NCBI RefSeq assembly: GCF_042310355.1
Contig: NZ_JBHJMR010000004.1
Location: 124,001-188,000, forward strand
Reading direction: 5' to 3'
Origin: Wenzhouxiangella sp042310355
GTDB lineage: Bacteria; Pseudomonadota; Gammaproteobacteria; Xanthomonadales; Wenzhouxiangellaceae
Length of the DNA: 64,000 nt
The notes under the pieces were generated by a model, which did no database searches, was not told the DNA's origin, and saw nothing but the letters and a program-made list of their open reading frames with translations. Of the stretch, positions 55,680 to 64,000 are shown piece by piece. How positions within the stretch are numbered: the first letter of the stretch is position 1; every line of letters begins with the position of its first letter. A program made the position numbers and the translations under genes.

Positions 55680-56218
55680 TGGGATCGGCCAGCCAGGCGT
55701 TCGCCTTCCTGATCGAAACGCTGTTCCAGCTCTACCTGGCCGCGCTGATGCTGCGCGTTTTGCTGGAGGCTTTCCGCGCGGACTACTACAACCCGGTCTG
55801 CCAGGCGCTGATCAAGGTCACCGACCCGCTGGTCAAGCCGCTGTCGAAGATTCTTCCGCGCGTCGGGCCGGTAAGCCTGGCCGGCATCGCCTGGCTGTAT
55901 ATCCTGGAAGTGCTGCTGCTGGTGATCCTGGCGGCCCTCGGCGGCTGGGCGATGGACTGGTCGGTGCTGTTGCTGCTGGCCGTGCTGCGCCTGGTGCGCA
56001 TGCTGCTGGTGCTCTACCTGGTGCTGATCATCGTCAGCGTGATCCTGTCGTGGGTCGGCCAGGGCTTTCGCCACCCGATCGTGCCGCTGGTCTACCAGCT
56101 GACCGAACCGGTCATGGCGCCCATCCGACGCGTGCTGCCCCCGCTGGGCGGCTTCGACCTCTCGCCGCTCGTGGCCATCATCGTCATCCAGTTCCTGATC
56201 ATCCTGTTGGGCGTCTAG
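55679..56218 (+). CDS. yggT: YggT family membrane protein
   Basis: A 179-residue membrane protein with two YggT repeats, each ending in a helix with NPxxxxxxxxTxPLxxPxxxxxP (NPVCQALIKVTDPLVKPLSKILP and HPIVPLVYQLTEPVMAPIRRVLPP). Possibly linked to osmotic protection; role undefined. Third gene of the yggS-proC-yggT block. Confidence 0.93.
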   Translation: MGSASQAFAFLIETLFQLYLAALMLRVLLEAFRADYYNPVCQALIKVTDPLVKPLSKILPRVGPVSLAGIAWLYILEVLLLVILAALGGWAMDWSVLLLLAVLRLVRMLLVLYLVLIIVSVILSWVGQGFRHPIVPLVYQLTEPVMAPIRRVLPPLGGFDLSPLVAIIVIQFLIILLGV

Positions 56219-56525
56219 CCGAGGCGCCCTGCCTGGTCAGGGAGGCGCTGCAATCGGAAGCCGGTGAAGACTCCGGTTGATCGAAACTCCCAAGCACCAA
56301 GCACCAAGCACCAAATCCGAAACAAATTCGAAATCCCAAATTCAAAACGTTGCGACCTGACGGGCGTTGTTTCGAATTTCGGATTTTTGTGATGCCGGCG
56401 CTTTGTACATCGATTCACCCGCACCGTCCTCAGGCGCGCAACCAAGCTACGTAGTAGCCCCCACTTGCCGCTCTGCCCCGTGCGGGAGTAGCATCAAAGT
56501 CATTCCACTGACGAAGGCGAAAGAC
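56219..56525. other. gene-free spacer with a MITE-like inverted repeat
   Basis: Holds CCAAGCACCAAGCACCAAG (tandem 7-mers) and an inverted repeat with left arm 56313-56333 (starts AAATCCGAAA) and right arm 56370-56386 (ends TTTCGGATTT), the right arm lacking four bases. The rest shows nothing recognisable. Confidence 0.7.
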
Positions 56526-56987
56526 ATGATTCGACTGCTTGCCGGCACCATCATTACCGCGCTCGCCCTGATGGCGCTGTCCAACCCGGCATCGGCCCAG
56601 CAGTTCGAGGATATCGGCGACTACCAGGTGCACTACAGCGCGATGAACACGCGCATGCTGCCGGCGGAAGTCGCGCGGGCCTACGGCATCCAGCGCTCGG
56701 GCAGCCGGGCGATGATCAACATCACGGTGCTGCGCACCGCCGACAGCGACAAGGCGATGAGCGAGCCGGTGCGCGCGACGGTGAACACCTCGGCGATCAA
56801 CCTGACCGGCCAGCGGCGTGACATCGAGCTGCAGGAAATCACCGAGGAAGACGCGGTCTACTACATCGGCACCTTCCGCATCGCGAACGAGGAGACGCTG
56901 AGCTTCGACATCAGCGTGCGCCCCGAGGGCAGCGAGCGGCCGCCGTCGGAGTTCAGCTTCCAGCAGAAATTCTACGTCCAGGAGTAG
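56526..56987 (+). CDS. DUF4426 secreted protein
   Basis: A 153-residue protein with a signal peptide (MIRLLAGTIITALALMALSNPASA) and the DUF4426 pattern: GDYQVHYSAMNTRMLPAEVARAYGIQRSGSRAMINITVL and the end SFQQKFYV. This family commonly follows yggT in gammaproteobacteria. GAAGGCGAAAG precedes the ATG; upstream in-frame codons fall within the inverted repeat and are not coding. Confidence 0.93.
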   Translation: MIRLLAGTIITALALMALSNPASAQQFEDIGDYQVHYSAMNTRMLPAEVARAYGIQRSGSRAMINITVLRTADSDKAMSEPVRATVNTSAINLTGQRRDIELQEITEEDAVYYIGTFRIANEETLSFDISVRPEGSERPPSEFSFQQKFYVQE

Positions 56988-57440
56988 TCAGCCGCCTTCG
57001 GGCGCGGCCATGTGCTTGCGCTTGATGAATTCGTGGTGCGGCACGCCGAGCAGATCCGAAAGCCGGCGCAGAAGATGCTCCTCGTAGCGATCGATTCGGC
57101 CGTCCGCCCAGGCCACGCGCCACAGCCATTCGACCAGCTGGTCGCGTTCATCGCGATCGAGATGCGCCTTTAGGTCGCGCGTGAAATCGTGCAGCGACAC
57201 GGCTTCGCGACGCAGTTTTTCAGCATCCCTCAGCAGCTCACCCAGTTCGGAATCGTCGATACCGAAGGCGTCCTGCATGGCCCTGTGGATCACGGCCAAC
57301 TCGCTGTCGTCCCGATGCTCGTCGGAGGCGGCCATCTCCAGCAGGATGATGGCGGCCGCGCGGGCGATGGACTGCAGGTCCACCGGCTCGTCGCTGCTCG
57401 GCGCGACCCATGATCGGAGTTGTTCGAACCAGTCTGTCAT
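56988..57440 (-). CDS. TerB family tellurite resistance-like protein
   Basis: A 150-residue helical protein with the TerB pattern: AAIILLEMAASDEHRDDSELAVIHRAM (acidic metal-site residues), LHDFTRDLKAHLDRDERDQLVEWLWRVAWADGRIDRYEEHLLRRLSDLLGV. Function in tellurite or stress response is family-level only. Its stop is directly next to the DUF4426 stop. Confidence 0.9.
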   Translation of the reverse strand: MTDWFEQLRSWVAPSSDEPVDLQSIARAAAIILLEMAASDEHRDDSELAVIHRAMQDAFGIDDSELGELLRDAEKLRREAVSLHDFTRDLKAHLDRDERDQLVEWLWRVAWADGRIDRYEEHLLRRLSDLLGVPHHEFIKRKHMAAPEGG

Positions 57441-57481
57441 GCCGGGGATTGTGGCACAGAGCGGCGGGGTAAACTGTCGGC

Positions 57482-58096
57482 ATGACTCCCGAACGCAAGG
57501 CTCGCATCGAGCAGGTTGCCGCCAGCCGGCATCCGGATCTGACGGTCTTCCTCGAGCGGGTTCACAAGGCCCACAACGTGGCCGCCATCCTGCGCACTTG
57601 CGATGCCGTCGGCGTCCTGGAAGCCCATGCCGTGCCGCCCACCGGCGGCATTCCGCCGCTGAACCACACCGCCCAGGGCGCCCAGCGCTGGGTGAAGCTG
57701 CAGCGCCACCACGATGCCGTCGAAGGCCTGCGTTCCCTCAAGCAGCAGGGTTTCAAGCTCTATGCCGCGCACTTTTCAGACCAGGCGGTCGACTTCCGCG
57801 AACCCGATTACACCCAGCCCACGGCGATCGTCATGGGCACCGAGAAATTCGGCGTCAGCAGCGAGGCCGTGGCCGAGTGCGACGGCGAAATCCTGATCCC
57901 GATGCACGGCATGACCCAGAGCCTCAACGTCTCGGTCGCCACCGCCCTGATCCTCTACGAGGTCCAGCGCCAGCGCGCCGCGGTGGGCATGTACAAGCCG
58001 CATTCGCTCGAAGAGGAGCCGTGGAAGAGCCTGGCCGAAGCCTGGATCCAGCGCGACCTGGACCGGCGCAGGACGCCCCTGCCGGACAAAGAGTAG
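57482..58096 (+). CDS. trmH: tRNA (guanosine-18-2'-O)-methyltransferase
   Basis: A 204-residue SPOUT enzyme: the N-terminal arginine-containing NVAAILRTCDAVG, the knot motifs AIVMGTEKFGVS and IPMHGMTQSLNVSVATALILYE are the TrmH signature. Methylates G18 of tRNAs. Divergent from the TerB gene. Confidence 0.94.
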   Translation: MTPERKARIEQVAASRHPDLTVFLERVHKAHNVAAILRTCDAVGVLEAHAVPPTGGIPPLNHTAQGAQRWVKLQRHHDAVEGLRSLKQQGFKLYAAHFSDQAVDFREPDYTQPTAIVMGTEKFGVSSEAVAECDGEILIPMHGMTQSLNVSVATALILYEVQRQRAAVGMYKPHSLEEEPWKSLAEAWIQRDLDRRRTPLPDKE

Positions 58097-58196
58097 ACCG
58101 CTGCATTGACGTGAAGGCCTTGTGATCGTGCACATCCGCGGGCTATGATAAGAAGTCGGAGAACTTCGTCCGGCGCCAGCGGCGAGTGAGGGAACA

Positions 58197-59567
58197 ATGA
58201 AAAAGACACTGACGGCCATGGGTGTGGTGGGCTTGGTGTTGCATGCCAACGACGCCCTCGCCCGCGAGCTGGACAACCGCGACAACGACGGCGCCTCGTT
58301 CACGGGCCGACCCGGCGAGAACTTCGAGGGCGGTTCGGAGGCGATTCGCGGCGCCGGATCATACGACCAGTACATCTTCACCACGAGCGCATCGGGAGCC
58401 GGCGCGTTCGAAGAGTGGGCGGCTGCCACCGGCAGCGGCCTGGTGGGCATGGACGCCGCCGACCTCGTTTGCCAGTCAGCAGCCAGCGGCGCCGGGCTAC
58501 CCGACGCCGGCACCTACGTGGCCTGGATCTCGGACAGCCAGAACGATGCCTACTGCCGGGCCCACGGGCTCTACGGCACCAAGGACGACGACTGCGGCGC
58601 CAGCGGCGGCTTGCCGACGACCGCCGGACCCTGGCTGCGCACCGACGGTCAGCTCTTTGGCGGCGACCTGCCCGGCATCGTCGACGACGGCGAGGTCTAC
58701 CGGCCGGTCGAGCTCGACGCCAATGGATCTCCGGTGTTCTTTCCCCAGCGAGTCTGGACGGGCACGTCCCCGGACGGAACATCCGACGGGTTCAACTGCA
58801 CCGACTGGACGACGGCCTCCTCGGGCGACGGCTCGGGGCTCTTCCTGGGCATGACTGGCGACACCCAGGGCACGGTCGTGAACTGGACCGCCGACGCCAT
58901 CCAGTCCTGTTCGGAAGCCGGCAGGCTCACCTGTCTGTCGACGGGCACTTCGGGAATCGGCACGCCGCCTCCGCCGCCCTATACCGATTCCGAGCGCAGG
59001 GCCTTCGTGAGCAGTCTGGCGGGCCCCGCCAGCTTCTCGACCTGGCAGCTGCCGGGCGGGGGCACGCCTGATGACCAGGGGCTGCAAGGTCTCGACGCCG
59101 CCGATGCAATCTGCCGTTCGCTGGCCGGGGATGCCGACCTTGATCGACCGGACGAATTCAAGGCGCTCTTGTCGGACGTATCGACGTCGATCTTCCAGCG
59201 TTTCGATTTCCAGAATCAATGGTACCGCGTCGATCACGTCAAGATCGTCGAGAACCTGGGCGACCTGTTCGAGCCGGAAGAGGCCATTCAGACCGCCATC
59301 GCGCTCAACGAGCAGGGGCTCCCGGTGGTCGAGATCACCGATGTCTGGACGGGCGTGGATACGCAGGGAACCTCGGTCGCCGATTGCAACGGCTGGACCT
59401 CGAGCTCCTCGGGCGAAGGGACGTCGATTGGATCGGCCGTCTACTCCGACCTGCGCCTGATCTTCAACGGCTCGCAGCAGTGCTCGGAACCCGCACACCT
59501 GTACTGTTTCTCGGACTCCGACCAGATCAGCTCCCATAATTTCAGTCGGGAGGACTTCTACAAATAG
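58197..59567 (+). CDS. secreted protein with two DUF1554-like domains
   Basis: A 456-residue protein with a leader (MKKTLTAMGVVGLVLHANDALA). Two related halves: the first (YIFTTSASGAGAFEEWA...AADLVCQSAASGAGLPDAGTYVAWISDS ... VWTGTSPDGTSDGFNCTDWTTASSGDGSG ... CSEAGRLTCLS) and the second (FVSSLAGPASFSTWQ...AADAICRSLAGDADL ... VWTGVDTQGTSVADCNGWTSSSSGEGTS ... CSEPAHLYCFS). The pattern of Cys, Trp and Gly matches the DUF1554/endostatin-like, C-type-lectin-like fold. Ligand unknown. Confidence 0.78.
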   Translation: MKKTLTAMGVVGLVLHANDALARELDNRDNDGASFTGRPGENFEGGSEAIRGAGSYDQYIFTTSASGAGAFEEWAAATGSGLVGMDAADLVCQSAASGAGLPDAGTYVAWISDSQNDAYCRAHGLYGTKDDDCGASGGLPTTAGPWLRTDGQLFGGDLPGIVDDGEVYRPVELDANGSPVFFPQRVWTGTSPDGTSDGFNCTDWTTASSGDGSGLFLGMTGDTQGTVVNWTADAIQSCSEAGRLTCLSTGTSGIGTPPPPPYTDSERRAFVSSLAGPASFSTWQLPGGGTPDDQGLQGLDAADAICRSLAGDADLDRPDEFKALLSDVSTSIFQRFDFQNQWYRVDHVKIVENLGDLFEPEEAIQTAIALNEQGLPVVEITDVWTGVDTQGTSVADCNGWTSSSSGEGTSIGSAVYSDLRLIFNGSQQCSEPAHLYCFSDSDQISSHNFSREDFYK

Positions 59568-59571
59568 CGTG

Positions 59572-60459
59572 ATGGACGACCGGCCAGATCCACTTGAAGA
59601 GGAAGCTTCGCCGGAGCGCTTCGACCCCACCCTCGGTCACCACATCTGGTACGAGCACTGGCATCGCTACCACTGGGCCGGGCAGCTCGCCCGGGACAAG
59701 GTCGTCGCCGACGTCGCCTGCGGCGAAGGCTATGGCAGCGACCTGCTGGCCCGCAACGCCAGGCGCACGATCGGAATCGATGCCGACCACGCCACCCTGG
59801 AGTCGGCGCGCCGGAAATACTCGCGGGAACGACTGCAGTTCGTGCACGGCGATGCACGCGCCCTGCCCCTGTCCGACGACAGCATCGACCTCCTGGTCTC
59901 GTTCGAGACCCTCGAGCATCTCGCGGAACAGGAAAAGATGGTCTCGGAAATCGCTCGCGTCACCCGTTCAGACGGCCTGGCCGTCATCTCCACACCCGAC
60001 CGGGCCATCTACAGCCCGGACGGCAACCATCACAACGAGCACCACGTCCGTGAGCTCGACGCGTCGGAATTGAGCGAGCTCCTGGGCGATTTCTTCCCTT
60101 GCGTCAGAACCTTCGGCCAGCAGTTCCAGTGCCTTTCGGTGATCGACGAGATCCAGGCCGCCGGCAACGATTCGACCGGCGTGACCCATGCCGAGCCGTC
60201 GGGCGAGGCGGCCCGTGAACGTCGGCCCGGCGGCCACGTCTACCTGATCGCCGTGTGCGGCCGCTCGCCCGAAATCCTGCAGGACCTCGCGCTGCCACAA
60301 TGGCATGCCTTCAACGATATCGATGGCGCGCTTTTCGCGCACTACGAAAGCCAGATCAGGCGCCTTCAGGATGTCGACACGACGCTCGAGCAAACGCGCC
60401 GGCAGCTACGCGAAAGCCAGGCGGCGGCAGCCCACCTGGCGGCCCGACTGGGCTACTGA
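59572..60459 (+). CDS. class I SAM-dependent methyltransferase
   Basis: A 295-residue protein: HIWYEHWHRYHWAG, motif I VADVACGEGYGSDLLA, acidic GIDAD, DLLVSFETLEHLAEQEKMVSEIARV (motif IV/V) and a C-terminal coiled-coil-like tail (LQDVDTTLEQTRRQLRESQ). The type is common beside surface-glycan genes. A GTG directly precedes the ATG. It converges with the large glycosyltransferase. Confidence 0.85.
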   Translation: MDDRPDPLEEEASPERFDPTLGHHIWYEHWHRYHWAGQLARDKVVADVACGEGYGSDLLARNARRTIGIDADHATLESARRKYSRERLQFVHGDARALPLSDDSIDLLVSFETLEHLAEQEKMVSEIARVTRSDGLAVISTPDRAIYSPDGNHHNEHHVRELDASELSELLGDFFPCVRTFGQQFQCLSVIDEIQAAGNDSTGVTHAEPSGEAARERRPGGHVYLIAVCGRSPEILQDLALPQWHAFNDIDGALFAHYESQIRRLQDVDTTLEQTRRQLRESQAAAAHLAARLGY

Positions 60460-60499
60460 CGCCGGGCGCGACCGATCCGCCGCGGCAGCGGACGACCTT

Positions 60500-63400
60500 T
60501 CACGAATGAAGGTAGAGCGCGCGACCCCATTCGTCGAGGTGGTCTTCGAGCACGTGATTGTCCTCCAGCCATTTGCGAAGCCCGGCGGCCAGGTCGGCGC
60601 GCGCATCCGGCTGCTCGGCCAGGCTGACCAACTCCCGGACCCACAGCGCGGAATTGTTGCCGAGCTTCAGGGCGGGCGCGTCGCGGTAGGCCTCGCAATC
60701 GCTGCAGACAACGGGCAGGCCCAGTGAGGCGTACTCGAGCAGTTTCAACGGGCTCTTGGCCCGGTTGAACGGGTTGTCGCTCAGCGGCGCAACGGCAAGG
60801 TCAAGGTCGAGACCGGCCAGCTTCTCGAAGTAATCCTTCAGCCCCACCGCCGGGTGAAACTCGCATTCCCCGGCGCCGAGGCCGGCCGGCTTCTGACCGA
60901 AGAAAACCCAGTGATAGTGCGCGCCGGTCTGGCGAACCACGGGCGCTAGCCAGTCCAGGTCGCCGGCGTGCTGCGGAGCACCGGCCCAGCCGACGCGAAG
61001 CTTGCCCTGCCGGGGCTGTCGCGGCGCGCGGATCAGCGCGCGCGGAATTCGGTTGGGCACGACGCGGATATCGGAAACGAACCGGGCGTAGTACTCGGCC
61101 AGCCTGCGGGTCGGCACGATCAGGCGGTCGCAATGACTCAGCGCGTAGCGCACCCGCTTGGCCATGTCGGGATAGTTCGTTTTCGAAAAGGGGTTGTAAC
61201 GCGGCAGTTCGAGCAGCCAGTCGTCGAGGCTGAAGACGACGGGAATGTCGAGAGAGCGGTGATAGTCGGCGAGCTTTTCCAGCTGCGCATCGTGCAGGAA
61301 GCTATGCAGGACCAGCACGGAGGCCCCGGACTGCAGCACCTCCATGACGTTGGGCACGTGGCGTTCGCGCTGTTCCGGGAGGAAATGACAGGAAGCCTTG
61401 CCGGCGGCAGCCAGGGCAGCGGCCGGCGCGCGCACCCGGTAGAAGCCGCTCGCCCAGACATCGTGGGCATAGGCCAGCACCCGCGGCACCCGGCCGCCGC
61501 CCTTGAACGCATGCTGGCGGTATTCCAGGCCGTAGGGCGGTTGCAGGCTCATCGACTGCGACCACGCCGAGGGCGCGCGTGAGCGCGTCAGCGCGCGGAG
61601 CACTTCCTCCCGTTCGCGCGGCTGGCGGCTCGCGTCCGCACCCAGGGCGGCGGACGGCAAGGCGGCCTTGCGGACGAACTGCGTGCATCGCGAAATGGAA
61701 AACCCGGCCGCGCGCAGTCGTTCGCTCAGCATCACGGCCCGGTAGAAATGCTGCCCCGCCGCCGGCATGCCGCCGATGTCTCGCCAGGCGTCGCGATGAA
61801 CGAGGAAAAAGTCGTCGTCGAGGAAATCGGCCGCCAGCGGAACCCCCGGCACGTCGAACGGCGCCGACGCCGGCGGGCCGTAGGCCACCAGGCCGCGCCC
61901 GCCGCAGCCCGCACGCCTGGCCACGAAACCGTCGCCGCGGCGATCCGAGGGAACGAAGGGGCTGGCCGCCGGCAGGCGGTAGCGCACCATGTCGCCCAGC
62001 ATGGATAGCAGCAGTCTTCGGTTGTGGATCTGCACGTTGTCGGCAAGGAACACGAGGTAATCGACCGGCGGCAAAGTGCGTACCGCCCGGTTGATGGACT
62101 CGGCCGGATCGCGGGCATTCCAGTCGCCCACCCGGACGTTTCCGGGCCGGCGGGTGTCAGCGGGAAGCGTTGCGCCGGCGGGCAGCAAGACCGCCACGCC
62201 GGCCAGATCGACGCCTTCCTGGGCGGTCAGGTCGGACAGCAGCCGGCGCATGCCCGGTCCGGACCCGCCCTGAACGATGACGCCGATCCGGGCATCCCGC
62301 CCGGCGGCGAGGGAAGCCGAATCAACCGCACTACCGGCATCGGCGAGATCCGCTTTCCACAGCGACGCCCAGCGGCGATCGAGCATCGACAGTGCGCAGC
62401 CGTCGAAGTGAGCCAGGTCGTCGGCTCGCACCAGCTCGTCGAGGCGGGCAGCGGCAAGATCCTCGATCGAGGCTTGGGCCAGCAGTGAGCCGATGCGCCC
62501 GGCTTCGCCGACCAGGCCCGCCCAGCGGCGCGGCTGGCGATCGGGAAAAGTCCGGTCGCCCGGCCCGCGAAACAGCGGGGAATGGGGCGCGTCATCGCTG
62601 TCATGCAGCAGGTAATTGCACGTTGCGAACGGTTTGCCGGAGGCGCGCCAGGCGGCCACCCAGTTGCCGGCGTTCGCGGTCAGAACCGTATCGCCCTGCA
62701 GGAGGAAGACCGCCGTGTCGGCGGGGAGGTCTTCGAGTTCTGCAGCGCCGATCATCCGAGCGCGCGGGGCGTGCTCGTCGAGGCTGTCGCTCAACCGGCC
62801 CGGCGAGGCCTCGTCGGCCCGGGCGGCCAGGATCGCTACCTCACCCGGATCGGCCCAGTCTTCGGCGGCCTCGAGACACATCGCCTGGTCCAGCCACTTG
62901 TGGGTCGTCGCCTGCGCGCCGTCGGGCGGCGGAAGCGCATTCGGCCCGGTGCTCGATCGAGCCAGCGCAGCAACGCGGCATCGCCGCGGGTGGCGCGCGT
63001 AGAGCTGTTCGAGTTCCACGGCGATCGGATTGTCGCGATGCGGTGAGTTTCTCAGGTTTCGCGCGACCCGCTCGAGCTCGCCCCGACCGCGACTGCTACC
63101 GAGATACTCGATCAGTGACGCCAGTGCGCGCGCGTCTCCGGGCGGATACAACCAGCCGTTCTCCCCGTGCCTGATGCGGTCGAGGTAAGCGCCGTTGGCC
63201 GGCGCAACCACGGGCCGACCCCGCTCCCAGGCCTCGCTGAGGGTGATGCTGTAGGTTTCCTGCCAGATGGACGCCTGCACGACCAGGTCCACGTCCGCGA
63301 GCAGCTCGTCCAGCTGCGAGGGCAGGTAGGCGCCGGCCCACGGGATATTCGATTTTTCGAGCTCACCGCGCATCGCGTCGTGGGCATTGCCGATGATCCT

Positions 63401-64000
63401 GAAGCTCAAGGGCCCGCCCCTGAGCATCCCGGCGGCCGCCAGGAACACGCCGGCGCCCTTTCTGAGCGAAAAAGCCCCGAGGTAGGCGACACGCAGGGGC
63501 TCGCGCTCGGACGGTTCCACGGGCGCGATGGCCGTGGCCCGTCGGTAGAAGAAGGGCTCGAACTCGCGAATCGACGGCCGCAGCGCCGAACCGTAGGCTT
63601 GAGTGACGCTGTCGGTGACCAGGCGGCCGTTGCAGAAAATCCGCTCGGCCCCGTCGAGAATCTCCTGCCAGGACTCGCGTCGCTTCCTGATCAATCGCGG
63701 CAAGGGCTCGGCCAGGCTTTGGAACCTCGATCCCATGCAGCCGAGGCAATCATCGTCTTGCTCGTGGCAGATCACCTTGCCGCAGGGGTGACCGTCGCCC
63801 TTGGCGAAGATCATGTTGTAGTCGTGGCACAGATGAAAGAACTCGTGCATGAACACGATGTACGGCAGGTCCAGCGCCTTGCAGATCATCGGCCATGACA
63901 GCGTGCCCAGCCGCACCAGGGTGTGGAAGTGCACGTAGTTGAAACGCCCGCTCGCCACGATCCTCAGGAACATGCGATCCAGTTCGTCGTGCTCGATGCC
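60500..64000 (-). CDS. multi-module glycosyltransferase (N-terminus outside window)
   Basis: At least 1166 codons, open through the right edge. Module 1 is GT4-like: FMHEFFHLCHDY, AYLGAFSLRKGAGVFLAAAG and LVVQASIWQETYSITLSEAWERGRPVVAP hold the donor-site Glu pattern. The middle (~350-800) resembles a GT2-type fold (VDYLVFLADNVQIHNRRLLLSMLGDM, FFLVHRDAWRDIGG). Module 3 is another GT4-like domain (KLRVGWAGAPQHAGDL, FNRAKSPLKLLEYASLGLPVVCSDC). The CxxC-rich CHEQDDDCLGCMG in module 1 is unusual. Likely assembles surface polysaccharide. Confidence 0.85.
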   Translation of the reverse strand, partial: GIEHDELDRMFLRIVASGRFNYVHFHTLVRLGTLSWPMICKALDLPYIVFMHEFFHLCHDYNMIFAKGDGHPCGKVICHEQDDDCLGCMGSRFQSLAEPLPRLIRKRRESWQEILDGAERIFCNGRLVTDSVTQAYGSALRPSIREFEPFFYRRATAIAPVEPSEREPLRVAYLGAFSLRKGAGVFLAAAGMLRGGPLSFRIIGNAHDAMRGELEKSNIPWAGAYLPSQLDELLADVDLVVQASIWQETYSITLSEAWERGRPVVAPANGAYLDRIRHGENGWLYPPGDARALASLIEYLGSSRGRGELERVARNLRNSPHRDNPIAVELEQLYARHPRRCRVAALARSSTGPNALPPPDGAQATTHKWLDQAMCLEAAEDWADPGEVAILAARADEASPGRLSDSLDEHAPRARMIGAAELEDLPADTAVFLLQGDTVLTANAGNWVAAWRASGKPFATCNYLLHDSDDAPHSPLFRGPGDRTFPDRQPRRWAGLVGEAGRIGSLLAQASIEDLAAARLDELVRADDLAHFDGCALSMLDRRWASLWKADLADAGSAVDSASLAAGRDARIGVIVQGGSGPGMRRLLSDLTAQEGVDLAGVAVLLPAGATLPADTRRPGNVRVGDWNARDPAESINRAVRTLPPVDYLVFLADNVQIHNRRLLLSMLGDMVRYRLPAASPFVPSDRRGDGFVARRAGCGGRGLVAYGPPASAPFDVPGVPLAADFLDDDFFLVHRDAWRDIGGMPAAGQHFYRAVMLSERLRAAGFSISRCTQFVRKAALPSAALGADASRQPREREEVLRALTRSRAPSAWSQSMSLQPPYGLEYRQHAFKGGGRVPRVLAYAHDVWASGFYRVRAPAAALAAAGKASCHFLPEQRERHVPNVMEVLQSGASVLVLHSFLHDAQLEKLADYHRSLDIPVVFSLDDWLLELPRYNPFSKTNYPDMAKRVRYALSHCDRLIVPTRRLAEYYARFVSDIRVVPNRIPRALIRAPRQPRQGKLRVGWAGAPQHAGDLDWLAPVVRQTGAHYHWVFFGQKPAGLGAGECEFHPAVGLKDYFEKLAGLDLDLAVAPLSDNPFNRAKSPLKLLEYASLGLPVVCSDCEAYRDAPALKLGNNSALWVRELVSLAEQPDARADLAAGLRKWLEDNHVLEDHLDEWGRALYLHS

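Overview
The window is about 64 kb of GC-rich chromosomal DNA from a gammaproteobacterium. The gene content (RlmJ, TrmH, PilT/PilU with YggS-ProC-YggT, YdcH, TraB/GumN, DUF4426, KatG, a PEP/IPTL-CTERM-like surface protein) fits the Xanthomonadales/Chromatiales border, perhaps a Wenzhouxiangella-like marine or saline organism. That placement is inference from gene content, not a database result. No rRNA, tRNA, CRISPR array or prophage was recognised.

Region by region. 1-3.6 kb: the tail of a RIO-type kinase, a methyltransferase, and a tightly coupled membrane-lipid operon (CDP-alcohol phosphatidyltransferase, CdsA, PlsC); the first of the three lipid genes carries an apparent in-frame amber codon near its true N-terminus. 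3.6-15.4 kb: a BON-MscS channel, a GTGA-coupled YqcI/YcgG + DUF1989 pair, RlmJ, a DUF3047 protein, a glycerophosphodiesterase fused to a membrane domain, a GpsA-like dehydrogenase, an AlkA-like glycosylase, a crotonase, a lipoprotein 5'-nucleotidase and GtrA. 15.5-25.3 kb: secreted and stress proteins (TraB/GumN, a CTERM-anchored repeat protein, a paraoxonase-like lactonase, KatG, a DsrE-like protein, DUF302, GlsB). 25.3-41.2 kb: an accessory region with two distant paralogous secreted hypotheticals, two CPBP proteases (one divergent from a winged-helix regulator with twin operator-like palindromes), a LytTR protein, an acyltransferase, a decayed IS3 transposase tail, fragments that look like the C-terminus of REP-associated (Y1/RAYT-like) transposases, REP-like double hairpins, a hairpin family with a conserved loop, a giant propeller-repeat secreted protein, and a visibly AT-rich NACHT NTPase with an N-terminal nuclease-like domain that looks like a phage-defence gene.

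41.3-47 kb: the tkt-gapA-pgk central carbon cluster on the minus strand, interrupted by a plus-strand HTH-2TM gene and a 159-bp tandem duplication carrying REP-like palindromes. 47-54 kb: an outer-membrane-like protein, a small periplasmic protein, a zinc-ribbon membrane protein, an OmpR-type two-component system, and the twitching ATPases pilU and pilT. 53.9-58.1 kb: the conserved yggS-proC-yggT block, DUF4426, TerB and TrmH. 58.2-64 kb: a duplicated lectin-like secreted protein, a methyltransferase and a large multi-module glycosyltransferase that runs off the window, suggesting the edge of a surface-polysaccharide locus.

Functional links: CDP-alcohol PTase/CdsA/PlsC form a phospholipid route; tkt/gapA/pgk form glycolysis/pentose phosphate; pilT/pilU drive pilus retraction; the 25-41 kb stretch looks like a repeatedly invaded integration zone in which mobile-element debris surrounds secreted proteins and one candidate immune gene.
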